A stretch of DNA of 64,000 nt from Actinomycetes bacterium (GTDB lineage: Bacteria; Actinomycetota; Coriobacteriia; Anaerosomatales; Anaerosomataceae): positions 75,852 through 139,851 of the forward strand of contig JALHJB010000003.1 in the NCBI GenBank assembly GCA_022839745.1. The letters are read 5' to 3'. The notes beneath the pieces were generated by a model, which worked only from the letters and a program-made list of their open reading frames with translations, was not told the origin of the DNA and searched no databases. Numbering within the stretch: position 1 is the stretch's first letter; every line of letters starts with the position of its first letter. This document shows, one piece after another, positions 7,163 to 15,878 of this stretch. The position numbers and the translations under genes were made by a program.

Positions 7163-8182
7163 CTACCCTGTGAGTGCCCGCACCCTGTCGGCTATCGCAA
7201 CCACGGCCCGATGCAGCACGTCCGGCCCTCGCTCCACCCATGGCCGCAGGTCGCCCAGTTCGACCTCGAGCCCCTCGGCACGCAGCCCCGACTCATGCTG
7301 CACAAGCGCCTGGTACAGCCGCATCCATCGCGCATCCTCGCTCAGGTCCGCCGGGCGCAGGCTCTGGAGCACTCCCACCAGCGCCGGCCATGCCGTCACC
7401 CAGTCGACATAGCGAGGCGGAGTGCCTGCCGCGTCTCGCAACCCTCGCGCGAGCCTATAGAGCGCGCGACGGCCGTCGGCGCGACGCTCGGCCCACCCCC
7501 ACTCGGCGAGACTCGCAAGGTAGTCGGCTACAGGTGCCTGCCCATATGCCGCCCGGACAGCGATTTCCCGGCCATGAGACCACTCGTGAGTCCAGAGATA
7601 GGTCAGCACTTCAGCCCTCGGCCCGATTCCCACGAGCGCCCGCGCCCTGAACCGCAGGCACGCCGGGATCGAACCATCCGGGTGTTGCGACATCCCCCGC
7701 AACTCCAGCGGACCGCGCGCGTATCCCACGCTCGCGAAAACGGGATCTGGATGTGCTCCCGTCAGCAGGGGGCGCCCGTCCTCGCTGGTGAACAAGTCTC
7801 GCGCCCCGTACCCCGCATGCGACTCGCGAGCGATGAACTCCTCGTCGGGGAGCCGCGTGAGCGTCGGGCTGGCGCCATGCAGCCCTGCGATCCGCGCCGC
7901 CGCCCCCAGCAGCCGACGCTGATCACCGGTGCCAGCCTTCGCCATCCTTTTCAGGCGTGATACATCCACAACCGCATGGTTCCTCGACAGCCAGTCGAGC
8001 ATCTCGTCGAAGAGCCTCGGATCGGTTCGCGCGATCTCGAAGGTGGCCAGCGTGAGCGCCTCGGGGTCGACAAGCGTTTCCTGGCTCGCGCGGATGCCGG
8101 CCAGCCCGATGGCCGTCCACTGTTGCCATGCCACCTCGAGAAGCGCATCGAGTAGCGATGAGTACAGTTCCCTAGGGTTCAC
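7163..8182 (-). CDS. Hypothetical partner of nucleotidyltransferase, winged-helix-like region
   Basis: 339 residues, no family recognised. GTG 8182 lies inside the end of the nucleotidyltransferase gene (11-base overlap), so translation is probably coupled. The middle contains EVLTYLWTHEWSHGREIAVRA followed by YLASLAEWGWAERRADGRRALYRL, which looks like a winged helix-turn-helix with a basic wing. Two-gene pairs of a small MNT/AbiEii-like nucleotidyltransferase and a winged-helix partner are commonly toxin-antitoxin modules. An antitoxin or regulator role is inferred, not shown. Confidence 0.6.
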   Translation of the reverse strand: MNPRELYSSLLDALLEVAWQQWTAIGLAGIRASQETLVDPEALTLATFEIARTDPRLFDEMLDWLSRNHAVVDVSRLKRMAKAGTGDQRRLLGAAARIAGLHGASPTLTRLPDEEFIARESHAGYGARDLFTSEDGRPLLTGAHPDPVFASVGYARGPLELRGMSQHPDGSIPACLRFRARALVGIGPRAEVLTYLWTHEWSHGREIAVRAAYGQAPVADYLASLAEWGWAERRADGRRALYRLARGLRDAAGTPPRYVDWVTAWPALVGVLQSLRPADLSEDARWMRLYQALVQHESGLRAEGLEVELGDLRPWVERGPDVLHRAVVAIADRVRALTG

Positions 8183-8822
8183 AGGCCAGGTCCCCTTCCT
8201 CGAGCTCGCACCCGAAGTACTTCAGGAGCGCGGTCAGCATAGATGCGAACCCCTCCGATGGGTCCTGGCTCCGGGCCCACCTCACACCCGCGATCAGTTC
8301 ATCACGCGTAGGTTTGAGCGCTCGGAGGTCCTCCGTATGACGCCCCGGGCCGAGATCGGCTGCAGCGTAGACTTTCAAGCAGATCAAATCCTCTCTGGCG
8401 GGCAGCAACACCGTCAGCCGGGACCCGTACTCTCGCGCGCTCAGGCGAGATTCGAACCCCGACGGCAGCCCCCAGTCCAGTAGCTTCGCGGGGCCGGCGT
8501 TGAGCCAGTCCGGCTCCAGCCGCAGCACCTCGGCGACTGTGGCCACCGCCGATGCGAGGGACGGCGGCAGCTCCTCGCACTTGACGAGCGTCGTCCCGTT
8601 GCCAAGGCGGCCCTCTGCGATGGCCAGCACATCGACGTCTTTCGTGGGTCGAATGCGTATGTCGAGCACGTTCAGTGCTGCGCCGCCGATGACGACCAGC
8701 TCCAGGGGCCACGCATCGTTCGCCTCCAGCGTTACCGCCAGGAGCGAAAGGGCTCGATCGATTCCATCCTTGCCTTGAAGGTCCACGACGTGCTCCAACC
8801 GCACTTCACCATCTATGACCAT
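8172..8822 (-). CDS. MNT/AbiEii-like nucleotidyltransferase
   Basis: 216 residues. LELVVIGGAALNVLDIRIRPTKDVDVLA gives the nucleotidyltransferase signature: a GG-A motif, then Thr-Lys-Asp-Val-Asp, in which the two Asp residues bind metal. DLICLKVYAAADLG and HTEDLRALKPT fit the helical C-terminal part of the DUF6036/AbiEii-like group. Such enzymes add nucleotides to tRNA or protein targets; the target here is unknown. It is first in a two-gene overlap with a winged-helix-like protein. Upstream are three CGGT(T)CAT repeats that may be operators. Confidence 0.75.
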   Translation of the reverse strand: MVIDGEVRLEHVVDLQGKDGIDRALSLLAVTLEANDAWPLELVVIGGAALNVLDIRIRPTKDVDVLAIAEGRLGNGTTLVKCEELPPSLASAVATVAEVLRLEPDWLNAGPAKLLDWGLPSGFESRLSAREYGSRLTVLLPAREDLICLKVYAAADLGPGRHTEDLRALKPTRDELIAGVRWARSQDPSEGFASMLTALLKYFGCELEEGDLACEP

Positions 8823-8828
8823 TCTATA

Positions 8829-8857
8829 CGGTCATATTGAACGGTTCATGCGGTCAT
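8829..8857. promoter_or_regulatory. Three-copy repeat upstream of nucleotidyltransferase gene
   Basis: CGGTCAT at 8829-8835, CGGTTCAT at 8842-8849 and CGGTCAT at 8851-8857 are direct repeats within 35 bases of the nucleotidyltransferase start codon. They are the likeliest operator for autoregulation of the pair. Confidence 0.45.
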
Positions 8858-8918
8858 TACAAGTCTGGCAAGAACGTGCCGACACGCGCCCATGGCGACG
8901 ATCTCCTAGCCCGCGCCC

Positions 8919-9347
8919 CTACTCCCCCAGCCCCGGCGGTTCGGGCAGCTCCCCGCTGTAGGTGCCGACGATGACGAGCGTCCCGGCAGTGGCCTGCACC
9001 GGATAGGACTCGGCCACCGGCCCCTCGAACCACGCTTCCACCACCGTGCCCACGGCGATCTCCTCGATCTCGGCGTCGGCGACCGAGCCGTCAGCCGCAC
9101 GCGAGAGCAGCTCGGTGTCGTCGTTCACCGCCACCTGCGCGGCATCGTAGCCCGTCTGCGCGCCGATGACCGCGTCCTCGGTCCACACCACGCGGAGCGA
9201 CGCGGAGCTTCCACCCGCGCTCGACACGTCTGTCACCACCCCGCGGATGTCCGGCTCGGTGTCAGGCGCGCTCGGAGCGCCTGCCGCACATCCCGTAAGC
9301 GCGAGACACGCCGCTGCCACCACGATGAACAGCCCGATGCGCTTCAT
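8919..9347 (-). CDS. Small predicted lipoprotein
   Basis: 142 residues. MKRIGLFIVVAAACLALTGC is a lipoprotein signal with lipobox LTGC (Cys20). The mature part is acidic, with DIRGVVTDVSSAGG and a beta-rich pattern with no named family, ending in a Pro-rich tail. ATG 9347 is preceded by GGAGGA at 5 bases. It is probably a membrane-anchored extracytoplasmic protein. A monocistronic gene with no functional clue from its neighbours. Confidence 0.7.
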   Translation of the reverse strand: MKRIGLFIVVAAACLALTGCAAGAPSAPDTEPDIRGVVTDVSSAGGSSASLRVVWTEDAVIGAQTGYDAAQVAVNDDTELLSRAADGSVADAEIEEIAVGTVVEAWFEGPVAESYPVQATAGTLVIVGTYSGELPEPPGLGE

Positions 9348-9528
9348 GTCGTCCTCCGCCCGCTCGCGTGCGATGCCGCTCGTATGACGATACCCACAGG
9401 GCGTGCGTTCGCGCGGAGCGAGTGTGCGCTTGCGTGGCGGTCCGCGGTTGGCGAGGCCGTGATCGTCCTCCGCATCCTGCACCTTCGGCGCGACTTCCTC
9501 GGCGAGCTGCTGGGGTAGATCGATATCT

Positions 9529-9552
9529 GAATGTCAGACATTCCGCTATACT
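9529..9552 (+). promoter_or_regulatory. Promoter and operator of AbrB/PIN module
   Basis: A perfect inverted repeat GAATGTC-A-GACATTC (9529-9543) ends four bases before a -10 hexamer TATACT (9547-9552), 27 bases upstream of the antitoxin start. A repressor on this site would block the promoter, as expected for an autoregulated toxin-antitoxin operon. Confidence 0.65.
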
Positions 9553-9578
9553 GACATCGACCCGAAAGGCGGTGTCGC

Positions 9579-9869
9579 ATGGCTGACTACATCCGCATCG
9601 GCAAGCGTGGCACGGTGGTGATCCCGGCCGACGCCCGCCGACGCTACGGTCTGGAAGAGGGCGAGGTGCTCGTGATGGAGGAGTCCGCCGCCGGGCTGCT
9701 CCTCAAGCCGGTCCGCGCCTACGAGGTGGAGGTCTACACTCCCGAGCGTCAGGCCGAGTTCCTGCTCAACAACGCCATCACCGGCGCCGAGTACGACGAT
9801 GCACTGGCCGAGGTCCGCGCGCTCGGCATCGATCCGGATGCCGTCCCGCACCAGCGGCGTCCAGAGTAA
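9579..9869 (+). CDS. AbrB/MazE-family antitoxin
   Basis: 96 residues. The N-terminal half is a swapped-hairpin AbrB domain: IGKRGTVVIPADARRRYGLEEGEVLVM. The C-terminal half, with VYTPERQAEFLLNNA and YDDALAEVRALGIDP, is the toxin-binding tail often seen beside PIN toxins. ATG follows AAAGGCGG at about 7 bases. Its stop is 3 bases before the PIN toxin start. A palindrome overlapping the promoter suggests autoregulation. Confidence 0.88.
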   Translation: MADYIRIGKRGTVVIPADARRRYGLEEGEVLVMEESAAGLLLKPVRAYEVEVYTPERQAEFLLNNAITGAEYDDALAEVRALGIDPDAVPHQRRPE

Positions 9870-9872
9870 GCG

Positions 9873-10268
9873 GTGAAGCGGGTCTTCCTCGACGCCAACG
9901 TGCTGATGTCCGCCGCCCTCAAGCCCGACTCGCGGATCGCGTCGCTATGGACGCTGCCCGAGGTGCGGCTGCTCGCCTCGCTGCATGTGCTGGACGAGGC
10001 CCGTCGCAACGTACCCGTACCGGAGGCGACGGCACGCTTGGAGGCGCTCATCGAGGTGCTCGCCGTCCTGCCCGCCGAGCCGGCCGACTTCCCCATCGAG
10101 GGTGACCCCGGTCTGCCTCCCAAGGACCGCCCGGTGCTCCTCGCGGCGATCGTGAGCGGCGCTGACGTGCTGCTCACCGGCGACATCACGCACTTCGGCG
10201 GATGCCTTGGCACGGCCGTGCACGGCGTGCGGGTGCTGCTCCCCGGCGAGTATCTGCGGGGGCCCTGA
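9873..10268 (+). CDS. PIN-domain (VapC-like) toxin
   Basis: 131 residues, starting with GTG. It opens VFLDANVLMSAAL, where the first acidic residue of the PIN site is Asp in LDAN. It continues with LDEARRNV and ends with DRPVLLAAIVSGADVLLTGDITHFG, which supplies the remaining acidic residues. This is a metal-dependent RNase fold. It lies directly behind an AbrB antitoxin and forms a two-gene module with it. Toxicity and RNA target are inferred. Confidence 0.88.
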   Translation: MKRVFLDANVLMSAALKPDSRIASLWTLPEVRLLASLHVLDEARRNVPVPEATARLEALIEVLAVLPAEPADFPIEGDPGLPPKDRPVLLAAIVSGADVLLTGDITHFGGCLGTAVHGVRVLLPGEYLRGP

Positions 10269-10278
10269 GCCTCAGTCC

Positions 10279-10767
10279 CTACTCCCCGCTCGTCAGTCCC
10301 GACAGCGCGTTACGGAACTCGTTGGGCTTCGCGAGTGTCTTGACGAAGTGGTTGTCGGTGGCGTCCGCCGTGGCGGTGGTCACTTCGATGTCGCCGTAGT
10401 TGAGCATCCTGCCGAGCACGCCTTGCGTCACGTTGACGTTGTTCACCTTGTCGAGCGGCGTGGTCTTGACCTCTACCTTGAAGATGCCGGACTTGGAGGT
10501 CACGCGGCGGTCGGTGATCGCGATCTCTGTGCTCAGGATCCGCACCATAAGCGGCACGATCATGACGATCCATGCCAGGAGCACAAGCGGGACGACGATC
10601 ACCCAGAGAACCAGCGCAGTCATCCACTGACCCAGCACGAGGACCACGATCACCACCGCGAGCACGGCGATCGAGAGCGCGGTACGTGCAATGACGCTCC
10701 ACCAGCTCGGCCGACTCAGCTTGATGAGCTTCTCGCCATCGTCAAGTTCTCGCTCGATGTAGGCCAT
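10279..10767 (-). CDS. Bacterial PH-domain membrane protein (YdbS/YdbT-like)
   Basis: 162 residues. A short hydrophilic N-terminus (YIERELDDGEKLIKLSRPSW) precedes two transmembrane helices at about 22-45 and 48-72. The C-terminal bPH domain reads STEIAITDRRVTSKSG, LDKVNNVNVTQGVLGRMLNYGDIEV. The family is membrane-anchored and often accessory to envelope functions. The ATG at 10767 starts the recognisable domain; an ATG nine codons earlier is possible. It converges on the PIN toxin gene, 10 bases apart. Confidence 0.8.
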   Translation of the reverse strand: MAYIERELDDGEKLIKLSRPSWWSVIARTALSIAVLAVVIVVLVLGQWMTALVLWVIVVPLVLLAWIVMIVPLMVRILSTEIAITDRRVTSKSGIFKVEVKTTPLDKVNNVNVTQGVLGRMLNYGDIEVTTATADATDNHFVKTLAKPNEFRNALSGLTSGE

Positions 10768-10852
10768 CTCGCACCCCGTCTCTGTTGCACGCATCCCTGC
10801 GCGGAGTAGCTGCTGAAAGGGTTGTACCCGCTGAGGGGTCGCGCGACCGCCC

Positions 10853-11680
10853 CTACCCTTCCCAGTCCCAGACGATCTCCAGCACGCCGCGGCCGCCGCC
10901 CTCGTAGAAGGCCATGACGATGTGGTACTGGCCGTCGGTCCATGTGATCATCCGCGCGTCCGTATTGAGCGCGAACTCGGGCTTGTCCCCGTAGCGCTCC
11001 TGATAGTAGGCGTACACGTCCTCGAGCGAGAGGTCGGGCCCGTTCTGGCCGTCCCGGTCGGCGATGTCGAACTGCCGCCAGTACGCCATGTCCGTGTTTC
11101 GGTACAGATACTCGTAGTACTTGTCCTCGAAGAAGACGAACTCGTCCGGCACCTCCACCAGGCCCGCCGGATAGTCAGCGTAGAACGGGTTGGACTCGGT
11201 CACCTCGGCCTTGGGCAGGTCCACGCTCATGTAGACCGCGTTATAGCTGCTCTCCTCGGTGGTGTTGATCCACACCGTGTGCTTGCCGATCGTACCCTCG
11301 ATGGTGCCATCGGAGGGGTCGGCGTCTTTCTTCTCACCCATGAGGCCGAGGTAGTGCTCGAGCACCTCGGCAGTCGGCGCGGCGGTGTGGTAGACCACGT
11401 GGTGGATGTTGCGGAGCCCTCCCTCAACGGATCTCCACTGCGGATCATCGCGCACCGAGTAAGAGGCGGTATCGAGCAGGTCCGACTTGTACAGCGGCAC
11501 GGTGTCGTCCGGAAAGCCATCGAGCAACTGGACCGTCCACTCGGCGGGAGCCTCGGGCGCCTCAGCGGGAGCCTCGGCGGCCGGAGCGTCCGGCCCGGGC
11601 GCGGGCTCCTCGGCAGGCGAGCATCCAACAACCACGAGCGCGAGCAGCAGAGCGAGAGCGAACGGCAGGATGCGGTTCAT
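10853..11680 (-). CDS. Predicted lipoprotein of unknown function
   Basis: 275 residues. MNRILPFALALLLALVVVGC is a lipoprotein signal with lipobox VVGC. It is followed by an Ala/Pro/Glu-rich linker (residues 22-48) that would span wall layers. The folded part begins AEWTVQLLDGFPDDTVPLYKS and includes many aromatic and acidic residues, with no family recognised. ATG 11680 is preceded by AAGGGGGA. It sits between a PH-domain gene and a CWB2 wall enzyme, all in the same direction but with gaps. Confidence 0.65.
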   Translation of the reverse strand: MNRILPFALALLLALVVVGCSPAEEPAPGPDAPAAEAPAEAPEAPAEWTVQLLDGFPDDTVPLYKSDLLDTASYSVRDDPQWRSVEGGLRNIHHVVYHTAAPTAEVLEHYLGLMGEKKDADPSDGTIEGTIGKHTVWINTTEESSYNAVYMSVDLPKAEVTESNPFYADYPAGLVEVPDEFVFFEDKYYEYLYRNTDMAYWRQFDIADRDGQNGPDLSLEDVYAYYQERYGDKPEFALNTDARMITWTDGQYHIVMAFYEGGGRGVLEIVWDWEG

Positions 11681-11760
11681 GCGACGTCCCCCTTCGTGTG
11701 GCCGACGACTCCATTGTGGCACGGCGCCGGCCTCCACGGGATACCGCCCGTGGTGTCTCC

Positions 11761-13521
11761 CTAGCGCACCACAGCGTCGACCGCAGCCTTGACCGCGCAG
11801 CTCACGGCGCCGTCGCCGCCGAGGTAGCGAAGCGAGCGGACGTCGCCGCACTCGGCGGCGAGCCTGTCGCGCACAGGCGCCACGAGCACGGTGCCGCGCG
11901 TGAGCAGCAGCACCGAGCCAGCGCGGCCCTGCAGCACGCCCCCGGCGAGCGCATCGGGAAAGTCGAGACCGGTGGCGATCGCCGCGCCGTCCCAGCACAG
12001 GCCCTGCGCCACGGCATAGTCTGCCACCGCCGCAGCGGTGTCGTACCGGTCGGCACCCGAGATGCGATCGACCGCGCCCTCCCCGAGCCGCGCTCGTAGC
12101 GTGCGCTCCACGTTCTCGCCCACCACGCCGGTGCCGCCGAGCACGACCGCCCTCGAAACACCGATCTCCTCCATCGTGGCAAGCGCGGAGGCCCTGAGCT
12201 CGCCCGGCTCGGTGAGCAGAAGCGGCCAGCCCTGCGCAGCGGCAAGCGGTGAGGCCGCAAGCGAGTCGGGGAAGCTCTCGCCGGTGGCCACGAAGCACGT
12301 CCCGTTGTAGCGTTCGCCGAGCGCCTCGCGCGCCGCACGGGCCACCCGCTCGGCGGTCTCGTACCGGGTCGCTCCGCCGATGCGCGTCACGGCGTTCTCG
12401 CCAAGCTCGTCGGCAAGCGCCTTCTCCACGGCCGCCGATACCGCGCCTTCCCCGCCGAGGATGATCGCCTCGCTCGCACCCAAACGGCGGATCTCAGCGA
12501 GCACCACCGGCGGCAGCGAGGCCGCGCGCGTGAGCAGGATCGGGCCGCCCTTGGCGCCGGCAAGCGCGGCACCGCCGAGGGCGTCGGGCCAGTTCTCGCC
12601 AGTGGCGATCACCACCGTGGCCGCCGAGTCGAACCCGGCCTGGCTCGTCTTCACCGTGGTGTCGAACCGGTCCGCACCCGCGATCGTGGTGAGCGCCACA
12701 TGTGGATCCTCGGCCTCGAAGTCGATGGTGAACGCGACCGTCTTGGTGGACGTGTTGCCGGAGGTGTCGACCGCGGTCACCGCTAGCGTGTGCGTGCCCT
12801 CATCGGCGATCGTGGAGCAGGTGGCGAACGAGGCGCCGTTGAGCGTGGCGGTCACCGACTTGAGCGCGACGTCCGCCGCCGAGAACGAGGGTGTCACGGG
12901 CCCTGCGTACGTGGCGCCGTCCTCCACGCATGCGAGCGTGATGACCGGCGCGGTGGTGTCGGGTCCGGGCGCATCGCAGAAGTGGATGTAGCCGGTGGGA
13001 CGCGCGCGTGTGTCGGAAAGCGAGATGGTGCGACGCGTGTAGCCGAGCGGCACGGTGTAGTTGTAGTCCTCGACCACGATCGTGCCGTCGGCGTTGACCG
13101 CCTCGACATACCCCACGTGGCCGAGCGTGCTGATGGTGCCGTACCCCCACCAGGCGATGGCTCCCACCGCGGGGGTGGTGTTCACCGGGATGCCGATCTT
13201 CTGAGCGTTCGCGCCCCAGTTGCCCGCATCGCCGAAGTGCCCGCCGTCCATGAAGTTGGTGAAGCTGCCCATGCCGGCGTTGCGGTTCATCCGCCAGGCG
13301 GCGAACGACGTGCAGTAGCCCTTGTAGAAGCCCCAGGGGTCAACGCCGCTCTGGCCCTTGTACGGGTAGTCGTCAGCGGCCATCGCGGTCGACGGACCAG
13401 CGAGACTCGCGATGAGCAGGGCGGCTGTGAGGAGTGCTGCGATGACTGGCCGCGTGCGACCGAACTGCGACGGACCTCTGATGCCTACCACCGTCCCGGT
13501 AGGTGAACAGTACGAAGCCAT
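11761..13521 (-). CDS. Secreted CHAP-domain wall enzyme with three CWB2 repeats
   Basis: Up to 586 residues. A signal peptide (about 22-48, ending PSTAMA) is followed by a CHAP amidase/endopeptidase domain with Cys70 in GYCTSFAAW, His135 in GHVGYVEA and an acidic/Asn residue in VVEDYNY. Next is an Ig-like region with DTTAPVITL and DTSGNTSTKTVAFTID. Three cell-wall-binding repeat 2 modules (about residues 285-586) follow, each with IAGADRFDT- or ATRYETA-type and ILGGEGAVS-type motifs. It probably cleaves peptidoglycan while bound to the wall. The start is unsure: ATG 13521 overlaps a TACAAT that may be the -10, so GTG 13491 could be the true start. Confidence 0.85.
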   Translation of the reverse strand: MASYCSPTGTVVGIRGPSQFGRTRPVIAALLTAALLIASLAGPSTAMAADDYPYKGQSGVDPWGFYKGYCTSFAAWRMNRNAGMGSFTNFMDGGHFGDAGNWGANAQKIGIPVNTTPAVGAIAWWGYGTISTLGHVGYVEAVNADGTIVVEDYNYTVPLGYTRRTISLSDTRARPTGYIHFCDAPGPDTTAPVITLACVEDGATYAGPVTPSFSAADVALKSVTATLNGASFATCSTIADEGTHTLAVTAVDTSGNTSTKTVAFTIDFEAEDPHVALTTIAGADRFDTTVKTSQAGFDSAATVVIATGENWPDALGGAALAGAKGGPILLTRAASLPPVVLAEIRRLGASEAIILGGEGAVSAAVEKALADELGENAVTRIGGATRYETAERVARAAREALGERYNGTCFVATGESFPDSLAASPLAAAQGWPLLLTEPGELRASALATMEEIGVSRAVVLGGTGVVGENVERTLRARLGEGAVDRISGADRYDTAAAVADYAVAQGLCWDGAAIATGLDFPDALAGGVLQGRAGSVLLLTRGTVLVAPVRDRLAAECGDVRSLRYLGGDGAVSCAVKAAVDAVVR

Positions 13522-13696
13522 TGTACGGATGCGCGCACGCCGCGCAAACCTTGGCGGCGCATCGGGCCTCTGAGCGCACCGGCCGCTCCCGCTCCGGGCG
13601 CACCCATCCACCCCGCCCCCGCGCCGCCGACTACAGACACCGCCCGCCGCGCATAGTACGATTCGCGAAAGGTCCGGGGGGCAAGGGGGAGGTGCT

Positions 13697-14062
13697 ATGC
13701 TCACGAACGGCGAGACGATCGCGGTCACCGGCGGTAGCAACGGCATCGGCCGCGAACTCACGCTGCAACTCCTGGCCAGGGGCGCGCGGGTCGCGGCACT
13801 CGACATCAGCGAATCGGGGCTCGCGGAGACGGCTTCCCTCGCCGGCGACGCGGCTGAACGCCTGTCCACGCACACCGTCAACATCGCCGATCGCGCCGCG
13901 GTCGAGGCGCTGCCCTCGGCGATCATCGGTGCTATGGAGGCCGACAAGCTCCGCGCCACCATCGGCAAGGACGCCGCTATGATGGACACGCTGTCGCGAC
14001 TGATGCCCGAGCGCGCCGCCGCACTCATCTACAAGCAGATGAAGAGTCTGCTGGCAGGGTAG
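13697..14062 (+). pseudogene. Short-chain dehydrogenase with large in-frame internal deletion
   Basis: 121 codons versus about 260 in the family. The first 75 residues are a normal SDR start: TVTGGSNG-like AVTGGSNGIGRELTLQLLARG (the TGxxxGIG NAD(P) loop) and ALDISESGL, HTVNIADRAAVEAL. The last 40, KLRATIGKDAAMMDTLSRL and PERAAALIYKQMKSLL, are a normal SDR tail. The middle, including NNAG, the catalytic Ser and YxxxK, is missing, joined in frame after SAIIGA. A strong GGGGGAGG ribosome binding site remains. It cannot be a working dehydrogenase; call it a deletion pseudogene or an assembly collapse. Confidence 0.8.
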
Positions 14063-14221
14063 CCGAACGCGCACGCCGCACGACCGAGCACGTCATGGGC
14101 GACCGAACGGCACGACCACCGCACGACGGGCCGCACGACCAAACGAACGGCAACCGCATCACCACCGCACGATCGAACGAACGGCCAGCCCGCACGACCA
14201 ACAGCAACGAGGGAGTGACAC

Positions 14222-15799
14222 GTGAAGAGGACCCACACACTGATAGCACTCACACTGGTGCTCGCACTGAGCGTGGCGCCGATCGCCGGATGCGCGGGTG
14301 ACGAGCCCGCAGAAACCGGCTCCAGCGACGCCGCCGCAACCACGAGCGACACCTTCAAGTTCGCGCAGGGCGCTGACCCGCGCGGCCTGGACCCGGCCCG
14401 CATCGACGATCTCGAGTCGGCCAAGCCCATCGGCAACATCTACGAGGGGCTGACCAAGTACGCCGCTGACTCCACCAAGATCGAGCCGTGCCTGGCCGAG
14501 AGCTGGGAGATCAGTGACGACGGCCTGAGCTACACGTTCAAGCTCCGCGAGGACGTGAAGTTCCACGACGGCACCGACTTCAACGCAGAGGCCGTGAAGT
14601 TCAACATCGACCGTCAACTGCCGCCGCTGGTCGACGACGACATGCCGTACGCCTCGTTCACCTTCGGCACCGTGAAGGAGGTCGTGGTCGAGGACGAGTA
14701 CACCGTGCGCATCGACCTCACCCAGAAGAACACGGCGTTCCTCGCGAACCTCGCCATGAGCATGGCGGCTCCGATGGTGAGCCCGGCGGCCCTTGAGGCC
14801 GGCAACAACTCGGTGATGGACGCGCCTGTAGGCACCGGTCCATACCGGTTCGTCGAGTGGAACAAGGGCGAGGACCTGGTGCTCGTGCGCAACGACGACT
14901 ACTGGGGCGAGCCCGCCAAGACCAAGAACATCGTGTTCCGGTTCATCACCGACAACTCGGCCCGCGTGCTCGCGCTCAATAACGGCGAGGTCGACATGAT
15001 CGACGGCATCGACGCCACCGTGGTGGACACGATCACCGATGCCGGCAACGAGCTCTTCGAGGCGCCGGGCATGAACGTGAACTACATGGCGTTCAACACG
15101 ACACGGCCGATGTTCGCCGATGCCGCCGCGCGCAAGGCTTTCTCGCAGGCTGTGAACGTGGACGAACTCGTGCAGAGCCTCTACCAGGGTTACTCCGAGA
15201 CCGCCACCACCATCCTGCCGACGTTCATGCCAGGGTATGACCCCACCGTCGAGCAGGCGGTCTACGATGCCGAGGCTGCCAAGGCCGGTCTTGCCGCCGC
15301 TGGCATCACCAAGGTCCACATGATCACGTACTCCAACCCGCGCCCGTACAACGCGGCCACCGGCTCGGCGCTCGCGGCCGCGGTGCAGGGCTACCTGCAG
15401 AAGGTGGGTGTTGAATGCACTATCGACACGTTCGACTGGACCACGTACAAGGAGAAGGTGAAGGCAGGCGACTACGATGTGGCCTTCTACGGTTGGATCG
15501 GCGACAACGGAGACCCGGACAACTTCCTCAACCTGCTCGCCGACAGCGATCCGAACCTCAACCTCGCTCGCTGGGATGACGCGACGTACCAGCAGATGAT
15601 CAAGGATGCGCTCGCACTGCCGAACGGCCCCGAGCGCAACGCTGCATACGCCGCATGCGAGAAGTACGTGGCCGAGCGGTCGGTGTGGCTGGTGTTCTCC
15701 CACGCCAAGCAGCAGGCCGGTTATCGCCCGGGCGTGCAGGACTTCGTGTACCACGCCACCGGCAACCTGTACCTCTCGAACGTCGTGGTCGAGAAGTAG
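14222..15799 (+). CDS. Family-5 peptide/nickel-type ABC substrate-binding lipoprotein (copy 1)
   Basis: 525 residues, standard for SBP_bac_5. The lipoprotein signal ends APIAGC. QGADPRGLDP, NIYEGLTKY, LAESWEISDDGLSYTFKLREDVKFHDG and YQGYSETATTILP are hallmarks of the DppA/OppA family, which delivers peptides or similar ligands to a permease. GTG 14222 is preceded by GAGGGAG at 6 bases. It is monocistronic, ending in a strong terminator. It is closely similar to the binding protein of the operon at 21150-22733 and probably feeds the same permease with a different ligand. Confidence 0.92.
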   Translation: MKRTHTLIALTLVLALSVAPIAGCAGDEPAETGSSDAAATTSDTFKFAQGADPRGLDPARIDDLESAKPIGNIYEGLTKYAADSTKIEPCLAESWEISDDGLSYTFKLREDVKFHDGTDFNAEAVKFNIDRQLPPLVDDDMPYASFTFGTVKEVVVEDEYTVRIDLTQKNTAFLANLAMSMAAPMVSPAALEAGNNSVMDAPVGTGPYRFVEWNKGEDLVLVRNDDYWGEPAKTKNIVFRFITDNSARVLALNNGEVDMIDGIDATVVDTITDAGNELFEAPGMNVNYMAFNTTRPMFADAAARKAFSQAVNVDELVQSLYQGYSETATTILPTFMPGYDPTVEQAVYDAEAAKAGLAAAGITKVHMITYSNPRPYNAATGSALAAAVQGYLQKVGVECTIDTFDWTTYKEKVKAGDYDVAFYGWIGDNGDPDNFLNLLADSDPNLNLARWDDATYQQMIKDALALPNGPERNAAYAACEKYVAERSVWLVFSHAKQQAGYRPGVQDFVYHATGNLYLSNVVVEK

Positions 15800-15822
15800 C
15801 AGCGCTTCCCCGCGTGACTTCG

Positions 15823-15853
15823 AAGGCCGGGCGGACACCATCCGCTCGGCCTT
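15823..15853 (+). terminator. Rho-independent-type terminator after binding-protein gene
   Basis: AAGGCCG pairs with CGGCCTT, with an inner GCGGA/TCCGC stem and a 5-base loop CACCA, followed by TCGCTTG. It starts 24 bases after the stop codon of the 14222 gene. Confidence 0.8.
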
Positions 15854-15878
15854 TCGCTTGCCGGCCCGATCGCCAACC

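Noticed and set aside
14063..14221. Repeated CCGCACGACC-like units ahead of the binding-protein gene, considered as a CRISPR or iteron array
   Set aside because: Units are short, irregular and without constant spacers; best seen as low-complexity leader.
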